Notes: generated by a model from the letters alone, not told the origin. DNA of 64,000 nt from JALYLC01 sp963743275 (GCA_963743275.1 CAVUPB010000008.1:248001-312000); one strand, 5' to 3'. Positions 22,962 through 31,606 are shown, numbered from the stretch's first letter. Program-made: numbers and translations.

Positions 22962-23984
22962 TCAGATGCGGTGCGCGGTCGAGCTGCGGACGACCAGCTC
23001 GGGCGCGAAGAGATGGCGGAGCTTGCCCGGCTTGCGGCCGGCGATCATGCCGAGCAGGAGCTCGGTCGCGTGGCGGGCGATCACGTCCGCCGGCTGGCGC
23101 AGCGTCGTCAGCGGCGGCGAGGTGTAGCGCGCCAGCCGCAGGTCGTCGAAGCCGACGACGGAGATGTCGCCAGGTACGCTGCGACCGCTCGCGGCGATCG
23201 CGTTGAGCGCCCCGATCGCCGACAGATCGTTGGCGGCGAAGACCGCAGTCAGGCCGGTGTCCGCGGCCAGCAGCGCCTCCATCGCGTCGTGCCCGCCGTT
23301 CTCGGTGAAGCCCCCGAGGCCCACGAGCGACGAGTCGGGCGCCACTCCCGCCCGGCTCAGCGCACCCTGGTAGCCGAGCAGCCGCTCCTCGCTGACGCGC
23401 GCCGGCGCACCCATGATGTGCGCGATGCGCGTGTGCCCGAGCGCGAGCAGGTGCTCGGTCGCAAGGCGCGCTCCCAGGCGGTTGTCGACCTGCACCAGCG
23501 GTACCGCGCGCGAGTCGACGTTGCGGTCGAGGCATACGACCGGGAAGCCGTCCTCGACGAAGCGCGCGATCCGGTCGGGCGGCAGCACGAGGCCGTCGAC
23601 GAGCGCCCCGTCGACGTGCTTGGCGCGCAGCAGGCGGAGGTAGCGATCCTCCAGCTCGGGGTCGAAGCCGGTCGTGCACAGGAGCATCGTGTAGCCGCGC
23701 TCGAGCGTCAGTGCCTGGATGCCCTTCACGAGCTCGGCATAGAAGGGGTTCGTGATGTCGGGCAGGAGCAGCGCGATCGTCTGCGTCGAGCGGGTGACGA
23801 GGCTGCGCGCGATCGTGTTGGGCCGGTAGCCCAGCTGCTCGACGGCCGCGTCGATCGCCACCCGCTTCGGCTCGGCCACCTGCCCCGTGCCGTTGAGCGC
23901 GCGCGAGACGGTCGCGGTGGACACCCCGGCGAGGCGCGCGACGTCGTAGATCGTCGGCCTGCGTCTGGCGCCGGGAATGCTCAC
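22962..23984 (-). CDS. LacI-family transcriptional repressor
   Basis: 340 residues. The headpiece TIYDVARLAGVSTATVSRAL (residues ~10-30) is the LacI helix-turn-helix and hinge, followed by LGYRPNTIARSLVTRSTQTI. The C-terminal sugar-binding domain contains LLLPDITNPFYAELVKGIQ and ISVVGFDDLRLARYTSPPLT. It is upstream of, and on the same strand as, the dehydrogenase, with tandem operators between them, and a weaker operator lies upstream of its own start. Confidence 0.95.
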   Translation of the reverse strand: MSIPGARRRPTIYDVARLAGVSTATVSRALNGTGQVAEPKRVAIDAAVEQLGYRPNTIARSLVTRSTQTIALLLPDITNPFYAELVKGIQALTLERGYTMLLCTTGFDPELEDRYLRLLRAKHVDGALVDGLVLPPDRIARFVEDGFPVVCLDRNVDSRAVPLVQVDNRLGARLATEHLLALGHTRIAHIMGAPARVSEERLLGYQGALSRAGVAPDSSLVGLGGFTENGGHDAMEALLAADTGLTAVFAANDLSAIGALNAIAASGRSVPGDISVVGFDDLRLARYTSPPLTTLRQPADVIARHATELLLGMIAGRKPGKLRHLFAPELVVRSSTAHRI

Positions 23985-24016
23985 GGGCGTCAGGGTAGCG
24001 CTCCGGCGGACGTCAT

Positions 24017-24028
24017 GTAAGCGATTTC
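24017..24028. promoter_or_regulatory. Degenerate LacI operator upstream of lacI-type gene
   Basis: GTAAGCGATTTC matches the left half of GTAAGCGCTTAC exactly and the right half partly; on the other strand it reads GAAATCGCTTAC. It is 32 bases upstream of the LacI start and overlaps the last codon of the TetR gene, so weak autoregulation is plausible. Confidence 0.45.
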
Positions 24029-24689
24029 AGGAACCGCTTGCCCGGGGCAGCAGCTGGGCGCACGCGCTGTCCGCGAACCAGGCCTCCCACCGCTCGGGCC
24101 CCCAGCCGCGCTGCGTCACGAGCAGCTGCCACACGTCGGGGTGGTTGAGCGTCCAGAGGATGTCGGCCGCCTGCGTGACGTCGAGTCCGGCGCGGAGCGC
24201 GCCCCGGTCGTGCAGCGACTGCACGATCGCGCGCTGGTTGTCGTGGAAGTCGGACTGGATGCGGGCCCACAGCTCCTGGCTGTCGGCATCCAGTTGCGCG
24301 GCGTGCCGGATCACGTCGAGCACGCCCGCGATGCGCGTCTTCACGACCCGCGCATTGCGGGCGTTGAGCTGCAGCTGGCGCACCGGGTCGGGCTCTTCGA
24401 GCACATCGCGGTACCAGGCCCGCTCCATCACGGGAACGTCGGCCTCGTCGCCGCGCAGGAGCAGATTCCAGAGCGCCCGCAGCAGGCCGCTCTTCGTCTC
24501 GAACGCGGCATACACGGTCTTCAGGGCCACGCCCGCCTCGGCGGCGACCGCGGCCATGGTCGTGGCCGCGTAGCCGCGCTCCTCGAACAGGCGCTGCGCC
24601 GCCTCGAGGATCTCGCGGCGCGTGGCGGCCGCCTGCTCGCGCCGGCGCGGCGAGTCGTAGGAGCGCTTGGGGTTGACGGGCTCGACCAT
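24027..24689 (-). CDS. TetR-family regulator
   Basis: 220 residues. The N-terminal helix-turn-helix is at ~22-68: ATRREILEAAQRLFEERGYA, TTMAAVAAEAGVALKTVYAA and FETKSGLLRALW. The ligand domain is helical and Trp-rich near the end (TLNHPDVWQLLVTQRGWGPE). It is divergent from a methyltransferase gene across a 75-base gap that holds the split inverted repeat GAGTAT...ATACTC (24692-24697 and 24714-24719), a possible operator. Confidence 0.92.
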   Translation of the reverse strand: MVEPVNPKRSYDSPRRREQAAATRREILEAAQRLFEERGYAATTMAAVAAEAGVALKTVYAAFETKSGLLRALWNLLLRGDEADVPVMERAWYRDVLEEPDPVRQLQLNARNARVVKTRIAGVLDVIRHAAQLDADSQELWARIQSDFHDNQRAIVQSLHDRGALRAGLDVTQAADILWTLNHPDVWQLLVTQRGWGPERWEAWFADSACAQLLPRASGS

Positions 24690-24764
24690 TTGAGTATAGT
24701 CCAGATAACTTCAATACTCTCAGAGAGAGTTCAATTAGGAGCGATCCGCTCCAGGAGGTGCATC

Positions 24765-25658
24765 GTGGAAGCAGGAAGCATTGTCGAGCGGCCGGATGGG
24801 CGCCCGCAGGAGAACGGCGAGCGCGACCGCCTGCGCACGCACCTGCACGGCCTGTGGGCCGGCGTGGCCCCGTCGTGGAGTGCGCACGCGGCCTACGTCG
24901 ACGAGCGCGCGTCGGGGGTCACCGAGGCCATGCTCGCGCGTACCCTGCCGCGGCCGGGCGAGCGGGTGCTCGAGCTGGCATGCGGACCCGGGGGCGCGGG
25001 CCTGGCGGCTGCGCCGCGCGTCGCGCCGGGAGGCGAGGTCGTCGTGTCCGACGTCGCGCCGGAGATGACGGCCATCGCCGCCGCGCGCGCCGCCGCGCTC
25101 GGGCTCGCCAATGTGCGCGCGCTCGACCTGGATCTCGAGGACATCGCCCAGCCCGAAGGCTCCTACGACGTCGTGCTCTGCCGCGAGGGCCTCATGTTCG
25201 CGACCGACAGCGCCCAGGCGGCGCGCGAGATCCTGCGCGTGCTGCGGCCCGGCGGGCGGGCCGCGATCGCGGTCTGGGGCCCGCGCGAGCGCAACCCCTG
25301 GCTCGGCCTCGTGTTCGAGGCGGTCTCGGCGCAGCTCGGCCGGCCCGTGCCGCCTCCGGGCGTCCCGACGGCGTTCTCGCTCGGCGCTCCCGGGCAGCTC
25401 GAGTCGCTGCTCGCCGGCGCGGGCTTCCGCGGCGTCGAGGTCGCCGAGCTGCCGACGCCCCTGCGCGCGGGCTCGTTCGAGGAGTGGTGGACGCGGACGT
25501 CCGCGCTCGCGGGCCCGCTCGCACAGATCCTGGCAGCCCTGCCCGAGGCGGTGCTGAGCGCTCTGGAGGCTCGCCTGCGCGAGGCGGTCGCGCCCTATGC
25601 GACGCCGCACGGCGTCGAGATCCCCGGCGTGACGCTGATCGCGTCGGCGGCCCGGTGA
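24765..25658 (+). CDS. SAM-dependent methyltransferase (UbiE/COQ5 type)
   Basis: 297 residues from GTG 24765 with AGGAGGTG at 24753-24760. Motif I is VLELACGPGGAGLA (~residues 67-80), motif II EVVVSDVAPEMTAI, and post-motifs are YDVVLCREGLMF and LRVLRPGGRAAIAVWGPRER. A variable C-terminal lid contains RAGSFEEWWTRTSALAGPLA. It is divergent from, and probably controlled by, the TetR gene. The acceptor molecule is unknown. Confidence 0.9.
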   Translation: MEAGSIVERPDGRPQENGERDRLRTHLHGLWAGVAPSWSAHAAYVDERASGVTEAMLARTLPRPGERVLELACGPGGAGLAAAPRVAPGGEVVVSDVAPEMTAIAAARAAALGLANVRALDLDLEDIAQPEGSYDVVLCREGLMFATDSAQAAREILRVLRPGGRAAIAVWGPRERNPWLGLVFEAVSAQLGRPVPPPGVPTAFSLGAPGQLESLLAGAGFRGVEVAELPTPLRAGSFEEWWTRTSALAGPLAQILAALPEAVLSALEARLREAVAPYATPHGVEIPGVTLIASAAR

Positions 25659-25715
25659 GCGCCGCGATCGTCGGCTTCGCAGCGATCGCCTGCGCGCCGA
25701 CGCCCCGGCCTGACG

Positions 25716-26621
25716 TCACGGCGCGTACCAGCCGCGCTCGGTGTGCGCGAGCACGCCGAAGCCGACGCGGGACGCGAACGCGCGAACGTCGTGTTGCCCG
25801 GCCGCGCAATACGCGACCAGGCGGTCGGCGTGTCCCAGCCGGAGCCACTCCGCCGCCTGGGCCATCAGCCACGTCCCGACGTGCTGCCGCCGGTAGGGCT
25901 CGTCGACCCAGAGCGAGTCGATCTCTGCCCAGCCGGCGAGCCGCGAGAGCGCTCCCCCGCCCGTGAGGTCGCTCGAGAGGTCGACGAAGCCGATGAGCTC
26001 GCCCGCGAGCCGGGCGCCGAGCCGGGGGCCCGCCACGGCCGGGCCGCCCAGCTCGCGCTGCACCGTCAGCCCGTCGAGCGGCGCGGGCAGCGCGCTCGGA
26101 AGCGCGGCGACAGCGGCGACGAGGATGGTCTCGGTGTGCCCTTCGTGGCGAAACCCGTGGCGGACGAGCAGCTCGCGCAGGTGCGGCCAGGCGTCCGGCA
26201 CGCCGTAGCAGCAGGGGCAGGGCAACGACATGTCCGCGCCCGAGCGGGCGACCCCCCAGCGCGCGAACTGTGCCCCGCAGGCGGCCATGAGCTCGTCGGC
26301 TGCGCGCTCGCTGCCGGGGCCGAAGACGAGCCAGCGGATCTCGCCGAAGTTGCGGTAGCTCTCGCCGACGCGCTCGCCGGCCGCGTAGCGCAGCAGGAGC
26401 GCAGCGGCGACCACGCGCTCGCGCTCGAGCGCGACGAGCGTGCTGCGCTCGAGCACCCACGGATCCACGATCGCCTCGCCGGGCTCGCGCTCGAGCTGGC
26501 TCATGACCGCATTCACGGAGACGGACACGCCGGGCATCACCGCCTCGACGTGTGCGTTGACGAGTCTCGTGACCTGCTCGCGGTCGCTCCGCTGGAACGG
26601 CCTGATCACGGCTGCCGACAT
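25716..26621 (-). CDS. GNAT-family N-acetyltransferase, two-domain
   Basis: 301 residues. The N-terminal half (IRPFQRSDREQVTRLVNAHV) and the C-terminal half both look like GNAT folds. The acetyl-CoA motif is in the second: IDSLWVDEPYRRQHVGTWLM (R/Q-x-x-G-x-G/A type, ~residues 235-255), then AFASRVGFGVLAHTERGWY. A CPCCYGV cluster at ~135-141 is unusual and could bind metal. The substrate is unknown. No strong operon link to its neighbours. Confidence 0.85.
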   Translation of the reverse strand: MSAAVIRPFQRSDREQVTRLVNAHVEAVMPGVSVSVNAVMSQLEREPGEAIVDPWVLERSTLVALERERVVAAALLLRYAAGERVGESYRNFGEIRWLVFGPGSERAADELMAACGAQFARWGVARSGADMSLPCPCCYGVPDAWPHLRELLVRHGFRHEGHTETILVAAVAALPSALPAPLDGLTVQRELGGPAVAGPRLGARLAGELIGFVDLSSDLTGGGALSRLAGWAEIDSLWVDEPYRRQHVGTWLMAQAAEWLRLGHADRLVAYCAAGQHDVRAFASRVGFGVLAHTERGWYAP

Positions 26622-26705
26622 GGCGAGACCTCCTTGCGTGGGGCGCGACTGCGCCGGTCGTCATGAAGGCCGCCACCAGTGCGGTACGCCGAAGATCGTA
26701 GCGAT

Positions 26706-27308
26706 CTACTCCGTGCGCGTGTAGGCCCGCTGCCGCGCGGGCCGCGCCTCGAGGCCGTCGAGATAGCCGACGAGGCCGGGCGGGATCTCCGTGATCTCGG
26801 CCATGCGCGCGAAGCTGAGCACGCCGCCGACGACCACGTCGGCCACGGAGAAGCCGTCGCCGACGAGATGGTCGCGGCCGTCGAGCGCCGCCTCGAGCGC
26901 CCCGGCCGCGGTCGCGAAGCGATGTCGCGCCGCCTCCAGGCGGGCCTCGTCCGGCGGAGCCGATTCGTTCCACAACTCGCGCGCGGCGTCGATCAGCGGC
27001 GCCTCGAGCTCGGTCATCGCGAAGAAGCACCACTGGTATTGCAGCGCGCGCTCGTGCGTGCCCGCGCGCGCGATCAGGCCCGCCTCCGGGTAGCGCTCGG
27101 CGATGTGCAGGCAGATCGCAGCCGATTCGAAGATCGGCCCTCCGGCTTCGACGTACACGGGCGAGCGCCCCAGGGGGTGGAGCTTCTTGTACGCCGCGGT
27201 GTGCTTGTACTCGCGCGCCATGACCGTGACCTCGACGGGCGCGCCGATCTCCTCGATGAGCCAGAGGACCCGCGTCGAGCGGGAGCGGGGCTGGTGATAG
27301 AGGTGCAT
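26706..27308 (-). CDS. Glutathione S-transferase-like protein
   Basis: 200 residues, standard GST length. The thioredoxin-like N-terminus begins MHLYHQPRSRSTRVLWLIEE, and the cis-Pro/ESAAI element (PVYVEAGGPIFESAAICLHI) marks the gamma-glutamyl binding site. The helical C-terminal domain includes DHLVGDGFSVADVVVGGVLS. Actinobacteria usually lack glutathione, so the thiol used may be different, or the protein may act on a conjugate. It is divergent from the XRE gene with a shared dyad operator. Confidence 0.88.
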   Translation of the reverse strand: MHLYHQPRSRSTRVLWLIEEIGAPVEVTVMAREYKHTAAYKKLHPLGRSPVYVEAGGPIFESAAICLHIAERYPEAGLIARAGTHERALQYQWCFFAMTELEAPLIDAARELWNESAPPDEARLEAARHRFATAAGALEAALDGRDHLVGDGFSVADVVVGGVLSFARMAEITEIPPGLVGYLDGLEARPARQRAYTRTE

Positions 27309-27335
27309 GCGGCGACACTACTGAGTGACGCAGGT

Positions 27336-27378
27336 GGAAAGCGAGCTTGACATCTCTCACGTGTCAAGTTAGCTTTCC
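27336..27378. promoter_or_regulatory. Large dyad operator in the GST/XRE divergent promoter
   Basis: GGAAAGC (27336-27342) mirrors GCTTTCC (27372-27378), and inside them TTGACA (27347-27352) mirrors TGTCAA (27362-27367). TTGACA is also a perfect -35 hexamer for the XRE gene, 17 bases from TAGCTT (27370-27375). A bound repressor would cover both promoters. Autoregulation by the XRE protein is likely. Confidence 0.65.
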
Positions 27379-27383
27379 ATCAG

Positions 27384-27584
27384 ATGGACAACGACGTTCG
27401 CGAGCTGCGAGCCGCACGTGGGCTCTCGCAGGGTGATCTGGCCCACGAGATGCAGGTCTCGCGGCAGACGATCAACGCGGTCGAGACCGGGCGCTACACC
27501 CCGTCGCTCCCGCTCGCGATCGCCCTCGCCCGCTTCTTCGAACGACCCGTAGAGGAGGTCTTCCATGCCAATGGCAGCCTGTAG
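27384..27584 (+). CDS. XRE-family HTH regulator (small, YozG/HigA-like)
   Basis: 66 residues, nearly all helix-turn-helix: RELRAARGLSQGDLAHEMQV, SRQTINAVETGRYTPSLPLA, then ALARFFERPVEEVFHANG. No ribosome binding site precedes ATG 27384, but a -35/-10 pair places the transcript start at or next to the ATG, so it is probably leaderless. Its 3' end overlaps the following membrane-protein gene, a common pairing for this regulator type. Confidence 0.93.
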   Translation: MDNDVRELRAARGLSQGDLAHEMQVSRQTINAVETGRYTPSLPLAIALARFFERPVEEVFHANGSL

Positions 27585-27966
27585 GCGCATCGGTTCCAAC
27601 CGCTGGTTCATGCCGGCGTTCACGATCTTCCTCGGCCTTGCGCTCGGCGGCGCGCAGTGGAAGGGCGGAGATCTGCAGACGGGGCTGACCTCGCTCGCGC
27701 TCTTCGTCGCGATCGCCGCGGTCTTCGTCCTCGGCGGGCGCAGCGAGACGATCCGCGCCTTGCGCGGCGACGGCCGCGACGAGCGCTGGGCCCGCATCGA
27801 CCTGGCGGCCACGGCGCTCTCGGGGCTCGCCGTGATCACGGCGATCATCGCGGCCTGCGCGTGGGAGTGGGCCCACGGGCGCGACGGGTCCCCGTTCGTT
27901 CAGCTCGGCGCGATCGCCGGCGTGGCGTACATCGCCTCGCTCGCGGTGCTGCGCGCGCGCTCCTGA
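27565..27966 (+). CDS. Small integral membrane protein paired with XRE regulator
   Basis: 133 residues with four hydrophobic segments: MPAFTIFLGLALGGAQW (~15-31), TSLALFVAIAAVFVLGG (~42-58), LAVITAIIAACAWEW (~88-102) and IAGVAYIASLAVL (~118-130). A short polar loop RSETIRALRGDGRDERW lies between helices 2 and 3. GGAGG at 27552-27556 precedes ATG 27565, which is within the XRE gene, so translation is coupled. It resembles DUF2178-like proteins; function unknown. Confidence 0.8.
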   Translation: MPMAACRRIGSNRWFMPAFTIFLGLALGGAQWKGGDLQTGLTSLALFVAIAAVFVLGGRSETIRALRGDGRDERWARIDLAATALSGLAVITAIIAACAWEWAHGRDGSPFVQLGAIAGVAYIASLAVLRARS

Positions 27967-27982
27967 GGGCAGGCGAGCGAGC

Positions 27983-28012
27983 AGCGGCCGCCGGCTCGCG
28001 CCGGCGGCCGCT
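27983..28012. terminator. Bidirectional terminator hairpin
   Basis: AGCGGCCGCCGGC (27983-27995) pairs perfectly with GCCGGCGGCCGCT (28000-28012), loop TCGC. It lies between the convergent membrane-protein gene (ends 27966) and the sigma-partner gene (ends 28023). Confidence 0.75.
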
Positions 28013-28022
28013 CGGCACGGGG

Positions 28023-28544
28023 TCAGCCCACGCCGGGCCCCGGCACCTTCTCGCCGAGGAACCCCTGGCCGATGATCTTCTGATCGACGGCGGCCTGGCC
28101 GATGTAGCACTCCCACTCGCGCCCGTCGTCGGCGAGCCCGCGGCAGCCGCCGTTGACGTGCTTGGTCGCGTCGACGCTCGGCTCGACGGTGCCCTTCCAC
28201 TTCGGGTTGCCCTGCGCATCGGTGACCTCGATCGCGGGCGCCTTGGCGAGGACGCAGTGGAACTCGACGTCCTTCTGCACGACCGTGCACGTCGGCTCGG
28301 TGCCGGCGAGTGCCAGCGTGCCGGCGGGCAGGCTCGCGGCCACCTCATTGCTGCCGATCAGCTGGTCGGCGGCGACCGCTGCGCCGGGCACCGCGATGAC
28401 GAGCGTCGCGATCGCGATGGCGAACCGGCGTGAGATGCGTCGCGGCGGCGCCGAGGCGGCCCGCGGGGACGCCGCGAGATCGGCGGCGGCGGCCTGCTCG
28501 AGGCGGTCGCCGAGTGCGTGGAGCTGCGGGTCGAGCTCGGTCAT
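28023..28544 (-). CDS. Single-pass membrane protein paired with ECF sigma factor
   Basis: 173 residues from ATG 28544, overlapping the sigma gene stop. An acidic N-terminal cytoplasmic segment (MTELDPQLHALGDRLEQAAA) is followed by a membrane helix at ~42-60 (FAIAIATLVIAVPGAAVAA) and a ~110-residue outer domain with four Cys (TCTVVQ, FHCVLA, GCRGLA, WECYIG) that could form two disulfides. The layout suggests an anti-sigma or stress sensor; no zinc-finger anti-sigma motif is present, so this is from context. Confidence 0.7.
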   Translation of the reverse strand: MTELDPQLHALGDRLEQAAAADLAASPRAASAPPRRISRRFAIAIATLVIAVPGAAVAADQLIGSNEVAASLPAGTLALAGTEPTCTVVQKDVEFHCVLAKAPAIEVTDAQGNPKWKGTVEPSVDATKHVNGGCRGLADDGREWECYIGQAAVDQKIIGQGFLGEKVPGPGVG

Positions 28545-29089
28545 CGGGTCATCTCCATGGAATTCGAGAGGTGCTTGCGCAACGTGCTCAGACCGCGCGA
28601 GACGCGTGCGCGCACGGCCTGGGGCGTCGTCTCCAGCCGCGCGGCGGCCTCGTCGTAGCCGAGGTCGTCGACGATCCGCAGCCGGATCGCGTCCTGCTGG
28701 GCCTCGGGCAGGTGGGCGAGGGCCTCGTCGAGGCCGTCGAGCCAGGCCTCGCCGGGCTCGGGCAACGGCTCGCGACCGGCCGCGTCGAGCACGCCCAGCC
28801 GCTCGCTCGCGCCGCGCTCGAGCCGTCGCTGCCGCACGCTCACGAGCAGCACGTGGCGGGCGATCCCGAACAGCCACGGGCCGGCGGAGCCGCGCGCCTC
28901 GTCGCGGAAGCGCGCGCGCGAGAGCCAGGCCTGCGCGAACGTCTCGGCGGTGAGGTCGTGCGCGGCGTGCGGATCCTGGCTGCGCCGCAGGTGGTAGCCG
29001 TAGATGCGCGCCGCATGGCGCTCGTACAGCTCGCGGAAGGCTCCCGCGTCGGAGCGGGCCGCCACGAGCAGCTCGGCGTCGCTTCTCAT
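28541..29089 (-). CDS. ECF-family RNA polymerase sigma factor
   Basis: 182 residues. Region 2: FRELYERHAARIYGYHLRRS and DLTAETFAQAWLSRARF. Region 4: LPEAQQDAIRLRIVDDLGYD followed by AARLETTPQAVRARVSRGLS. It is coupled to the downstream membrane protein by an ATGA overlap. This is the second of three sigma factors in the window. Confidence 0.93.
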   Translation of the reverse strand: MRSDAELLVAARSDAGAFRELYERHAARIYGYHLRRSQDPHAAHDLTAETFAQAWLSRARFRDEARGSAGPWLFGIARHVLLVSVRQRRLERGASERLGVLDAAGREPLPEPGEAWLDGLDEALAHLPEAQQDAIRLRIVDDLGYDEAAARLETTPQAVRARVSRGLSTLRKHLSNSMEMTR

Positions 29090-29169
29090 TCGCGCAGCTT
29101 GTCAGTCGGCATGGTCTCTCCGTTCGTCGGTGACGTCAGGAGATGACCGCGCGGCGCGCGTTTGTGACG

Positions 29170-30417
29170 CTACGTCTGCCGCAGGCCCGGGCGGCCGAGC
29201 GCCGTGCGCCCGCGCTGCGACAGGAAGGCCATCGCGCCGGCCGCGGCGACGATGCAGGTGACGCCGCCCATGATCAGGCCCGCGCGGCCCCCGGCCGTCT
29301 CCGAGACCCAGCCTGCGATGGGGCCGCCGATCGGCGTCGTGCCGAGGAACGCCACGGCCCAGAGGCTCATGACGCGCCCGCGCATGTCGGGCCGCGCCGC
29401 GAGCTGCAGCGTGCTGTTGCCCACGGAGAGCACGGTCACGCTCGCGGCGCCGACGACGGTCATGGCGACCAGCTCGAGCGGCAGCGTCGGCGCGGCGGCG
29501 GCGAGCAGCATCGAGATGCCGAAGCCGAAGCTCGCGGTGATCACGGCCCGCGTGCCCGTGCGCCCGCTGCCGGCGACGACGAGCCCGCCGATCACGGCGC
29601 CCGCGCCCATCGCCGCGGTCAGGAAGCCGTAGACCTCGGCGCCGCCGCCGAAGGTCTCGCGCGCGACGATCGGGAGCACGACCTGGAACTCGTAGGCGAG
29701 AGCGCCGATCACGCCCATCATCGCGAGCGGCACGGCCAGCGCCGGGGTGGCGGCGACGTAGCGCAGGCCTTCGCGCAGCTGCCCGCGGCTGCGGGGCGCA
29801 GGCGTGCTCGACCGCAGGGTCGACGTGTCGAGCAGGAGCAGCGAGGCGATGACCGCGACGTAGCTGCCGGCGTTGACGAGGAAGCAGACCGAGACGCCGA
29901 CCGTCGCGATCAGGATGCCCGCGACGGCGGGGCCGAGCGCGCGCGCGGCGTTCACGAGCACGGAGTTGAGCGTCACGGCATTGCGCACGTGATCCGGCCC
30001 GACGAGCTCCATCACGAACGACTGCCGCGCCGGGTTGTCGAAGGCGGTGGCGACGCCGAGCGCGGCGGCCAGGGCGAAGACCTCCCACAGCCGCACGACG
30101 CCCGTGACGGTGAGGATGCCGAGGATCAGCGCGAGCACGGCCATGAAGGCCTGCACCGCGATGATCAGGCGGCGCTTGTCCACGCGATCGGCCACCACGC
30201 CCGCGTACGGCGCGAGGATCAGCACCGGCACCATCTGCAGTGCGACGACGAGGCCGAGCTCGGTGCCCGAGCCGCTCAGCGTGTACACGAGCCAGCCCTG
30301 CGCAATCGTCTGCATCCAGGTGCCGATCAGCGAGATGCCCTGGCCGGCGTACCAGCGCCGGTAGTTCGGGTTGGCGAGCGCCGCGAACGTGCGGCGCCCG
30401 ATCGCTGCGGGGCTCAC
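29170..30417 (-). CDS. MFS transporter (EntS/MFS_3 type)
   Basis: 415 residues from GTG 30417, overlapping the MarR stop (GTGA). About twelve hydrophobic segments. PNYRRWYAGQGISLIGTWMQ is the N-terminal signature of the MFS_3 group (enterobactin exporter-like), and YAGVVADRVDKRRLIIAVQA is the loop 2-3 motif with the conserved D-R-x-x-(K/R)-R. It probably exports a small toxic compound under control of the coupled MarR regulator. Confidence 0.92.
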   Translation of the reverse strand: MSPAAIGRRTFAALANPNYRRWYAGQGISLIGTWMQTIAQGWLVYTLSGSGTELGLVVALQMVPVLILAPYAGVVADRVDKRRLIIAVQAFMAVLALILGILTVTGVVRLWEVFALAAALGVATAFDNPARQSFVMELVGPDHVRNAVTLNSVLVNAARALGPAVAGILIATVGVSVCFLVNAGSYVAVIASLLLLDTSTLRSSTPAPRSRGQLREGLRYVAATPALAVPLAMMGVIGALAYEFQVVLPIVARETFGGGAEVYGFLTAAMGAGAVIGGLVVAGSGRTGTRAVITASFGFGISMLLAAAAPTLPLELVAMTVVGAASVTVLSVGNSTLQLAARPDMRGRVMSLWAVAFLGTTPIGGPIAGWVSETAGGRAGLIMGGVTCIVAAAGAMAFLSQRGRTALGRPGLRQT

Positions 30418-30893
30418 GTGCGCGGACCTGCGGACGGGCCGGGCGCGTCGCCGCGCAGGCCCTCGGCCAGCGCCTCGAGCGCCGGCAGCGCCGCGAGCAG
30501 CGCCTCGACGTCGGCCGCGGAGAGCTCGTCGAGGTGCGCCGCGAGGCTCGCGCTGCGCTCGGCGCGGATGCGGTCGTGCAGCGCCACGCCCGAGGCGGTG
30601 GCCTCGACGCGCGCGGCTCGCCGGTCGTGCTCGTCGGTCTCGCGGCTGATCAGGCCGGCCTCGACGAGGCGGGCGGTCATGCGGGAGAGCATCGTCGGAT
30701 TGACGCGCTCGATCTCCGCGAGCTCGGTCAGGCGCAGCGATCCGCGGCGGGAGATCGTTGCGAGGAGCGAGAGCTCGGTGGGGGTGAGGCCTTCGCCCGC
30801 TTCAGTCGCGCGCAGGTAGCGGGAGGTGATGCCGAGCGCCATGCGCAGCCGCTCGACCGTCTCTCGCTCCACCTGTGTCCGCGTTCCGGGCAT
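30414..30893 (-). CDS. MarR-family regulator of the MFS exporter
   Basis: 159 residues from ATG 30893. The winged helix: LTELAEIERVNPTMLSRMTA and a wing with DEHDRRAARVEATASG. It overlaps the MFS gene start by four bases. An inverted repeat TGCTTGC-TG-GCAAGCA lies 14-30 bases upstream of its start and would serve as the operator for the two-gene unit. Confidence 0.92.
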   Translation of the reverse strand: MPGTRTQVERETVERLRMALGITSRYLRATEAGEGLTPTELSLLATISRRGSLRLTELAEIERVNPTMLSRMTARLVEAGLISRETDEHDRRAARVEATASGVALHDRIRAERSASLAAHLDELSAADVEALLAALPALEALAEGLRGDAPGPSAGPRT

Positions 30894-30902
30894 CTGTCCC
30901 CA

Positions 30903-30929
30903 ATACTTGCTTGCTGGCAAGCATTGTAT
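30903..30929. promoter_or_regulatory. MarR operator upstream of MarR-MFS operon
   Basis: TTGCTTGCTGGCAAGCA contains GCTTGC/GCAAGC arms (30909-30914, 30917-30922), flanked by ATAC and GTAT a further few bases out (30903-30906 and 30926-30929). It is directly upstream of the MarR start and reaches the stop codon of the next minus-strand gene at 30929. Confidence 0.6.
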
Positions 30930-31606
30930 CAGCCCCGCGCGACTTGGAGCACGGCACGAGCGTATGCGCGCGCCGCGCGTGCGCTCAGCGTGCCCGGCGG
31001 CAGCTCGACGACGAATGCCGTCGACTTCGGGAAGCGGTGGGCCTGCCACGTCGTCGCGCTGCCCGGATAGCGGATCAGCCGGCGCAGCGGCAGGGCGACG
31101 CGGCGGGCGAAGCGCGCCTCGATCGCCGCGCTTCCGCTCGAGTCGTCGACCGCCGTCTCGGACTGGTGGAACCAGATCGTGATGTCGGGCCGGAGCCGCG
31201 TGACGAGGAGGCGCGCGAAGCGGCTCTCGGGCTCCGAGAGCGGCTTCGGGCCCGCGTAGAACGTCGTCCCGGGCGCCGTGCGCGGGCGCCAGCGCCAGGC
31301 GAAGTTGCGGTTGAGGTCGACGCCGTGCGCGTTGCCGCGGGTGTTCGCGGCGGCGCCGTCGGGGTTCAGATCGGGCACGACCCAGAGGCGCACGCCGCCC
31401 GCTCCGTGCTCGTGCTCGAGGCGCCGCACGATCGCGATGCCCGCGCGCTCGTTGCCGTGGATCGAGCCCACCACGAGCACCGTCGGGCCATGCCCGGCCT
31501 GGCCGAGCCGGCGCGCCGTGATCGGCCGGCCGCGCACGGAGTGGCCCGTGAGGGTGGGGGCCGCCGGCGCCGGCGGCTGGCTGACCGGTGCCACGAGGAC
31601 CGTCAC
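30929..31606 (-). CDS. M14-family zinc carboxypeptidase (MpaA-like)
   Basis: 225 residues if GTG 31606 is used (GTG 31594 is an alternative). Zinc ligands are in VVGSIHGNERAG (His-x-x-Glu, ~residue 45) and in WFHQSETAVDD (His, ~150). VVPDLNPDGAAAN and GVDLNRNFAWRW match murein-peptide amidase MpaA and M14D peptidases, and VVELPPG near the end supplies the catalytic Glu. The N-terminus has only a weak hydrophobic stretch, so export is uncertain. It may trim peptidoglycan peptides; the fusion L,D-transpeptidase lies 1 kb away. Confidence 0.85.
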   Translation of the reverse strand: MTVLVAPVSQPPAPAAPTLTGHSVRGRPITARRLGQAGHGPTVLVVGSIHGNERAGIAIVRRLEHEHGAGGVRLWVVPDLNPDGAAANTRGNAHGVDLNRNFAWRWRPRTAPGTTFYAGPKPLSEPESRFARLLVTRLRPDITIWFHQSETAVDDSSGSAAIEARFARRVALPLRRLIRYPGSATTWQAHRFPKSTAFVVELPPGTLSARAARAYARAVLQVARG

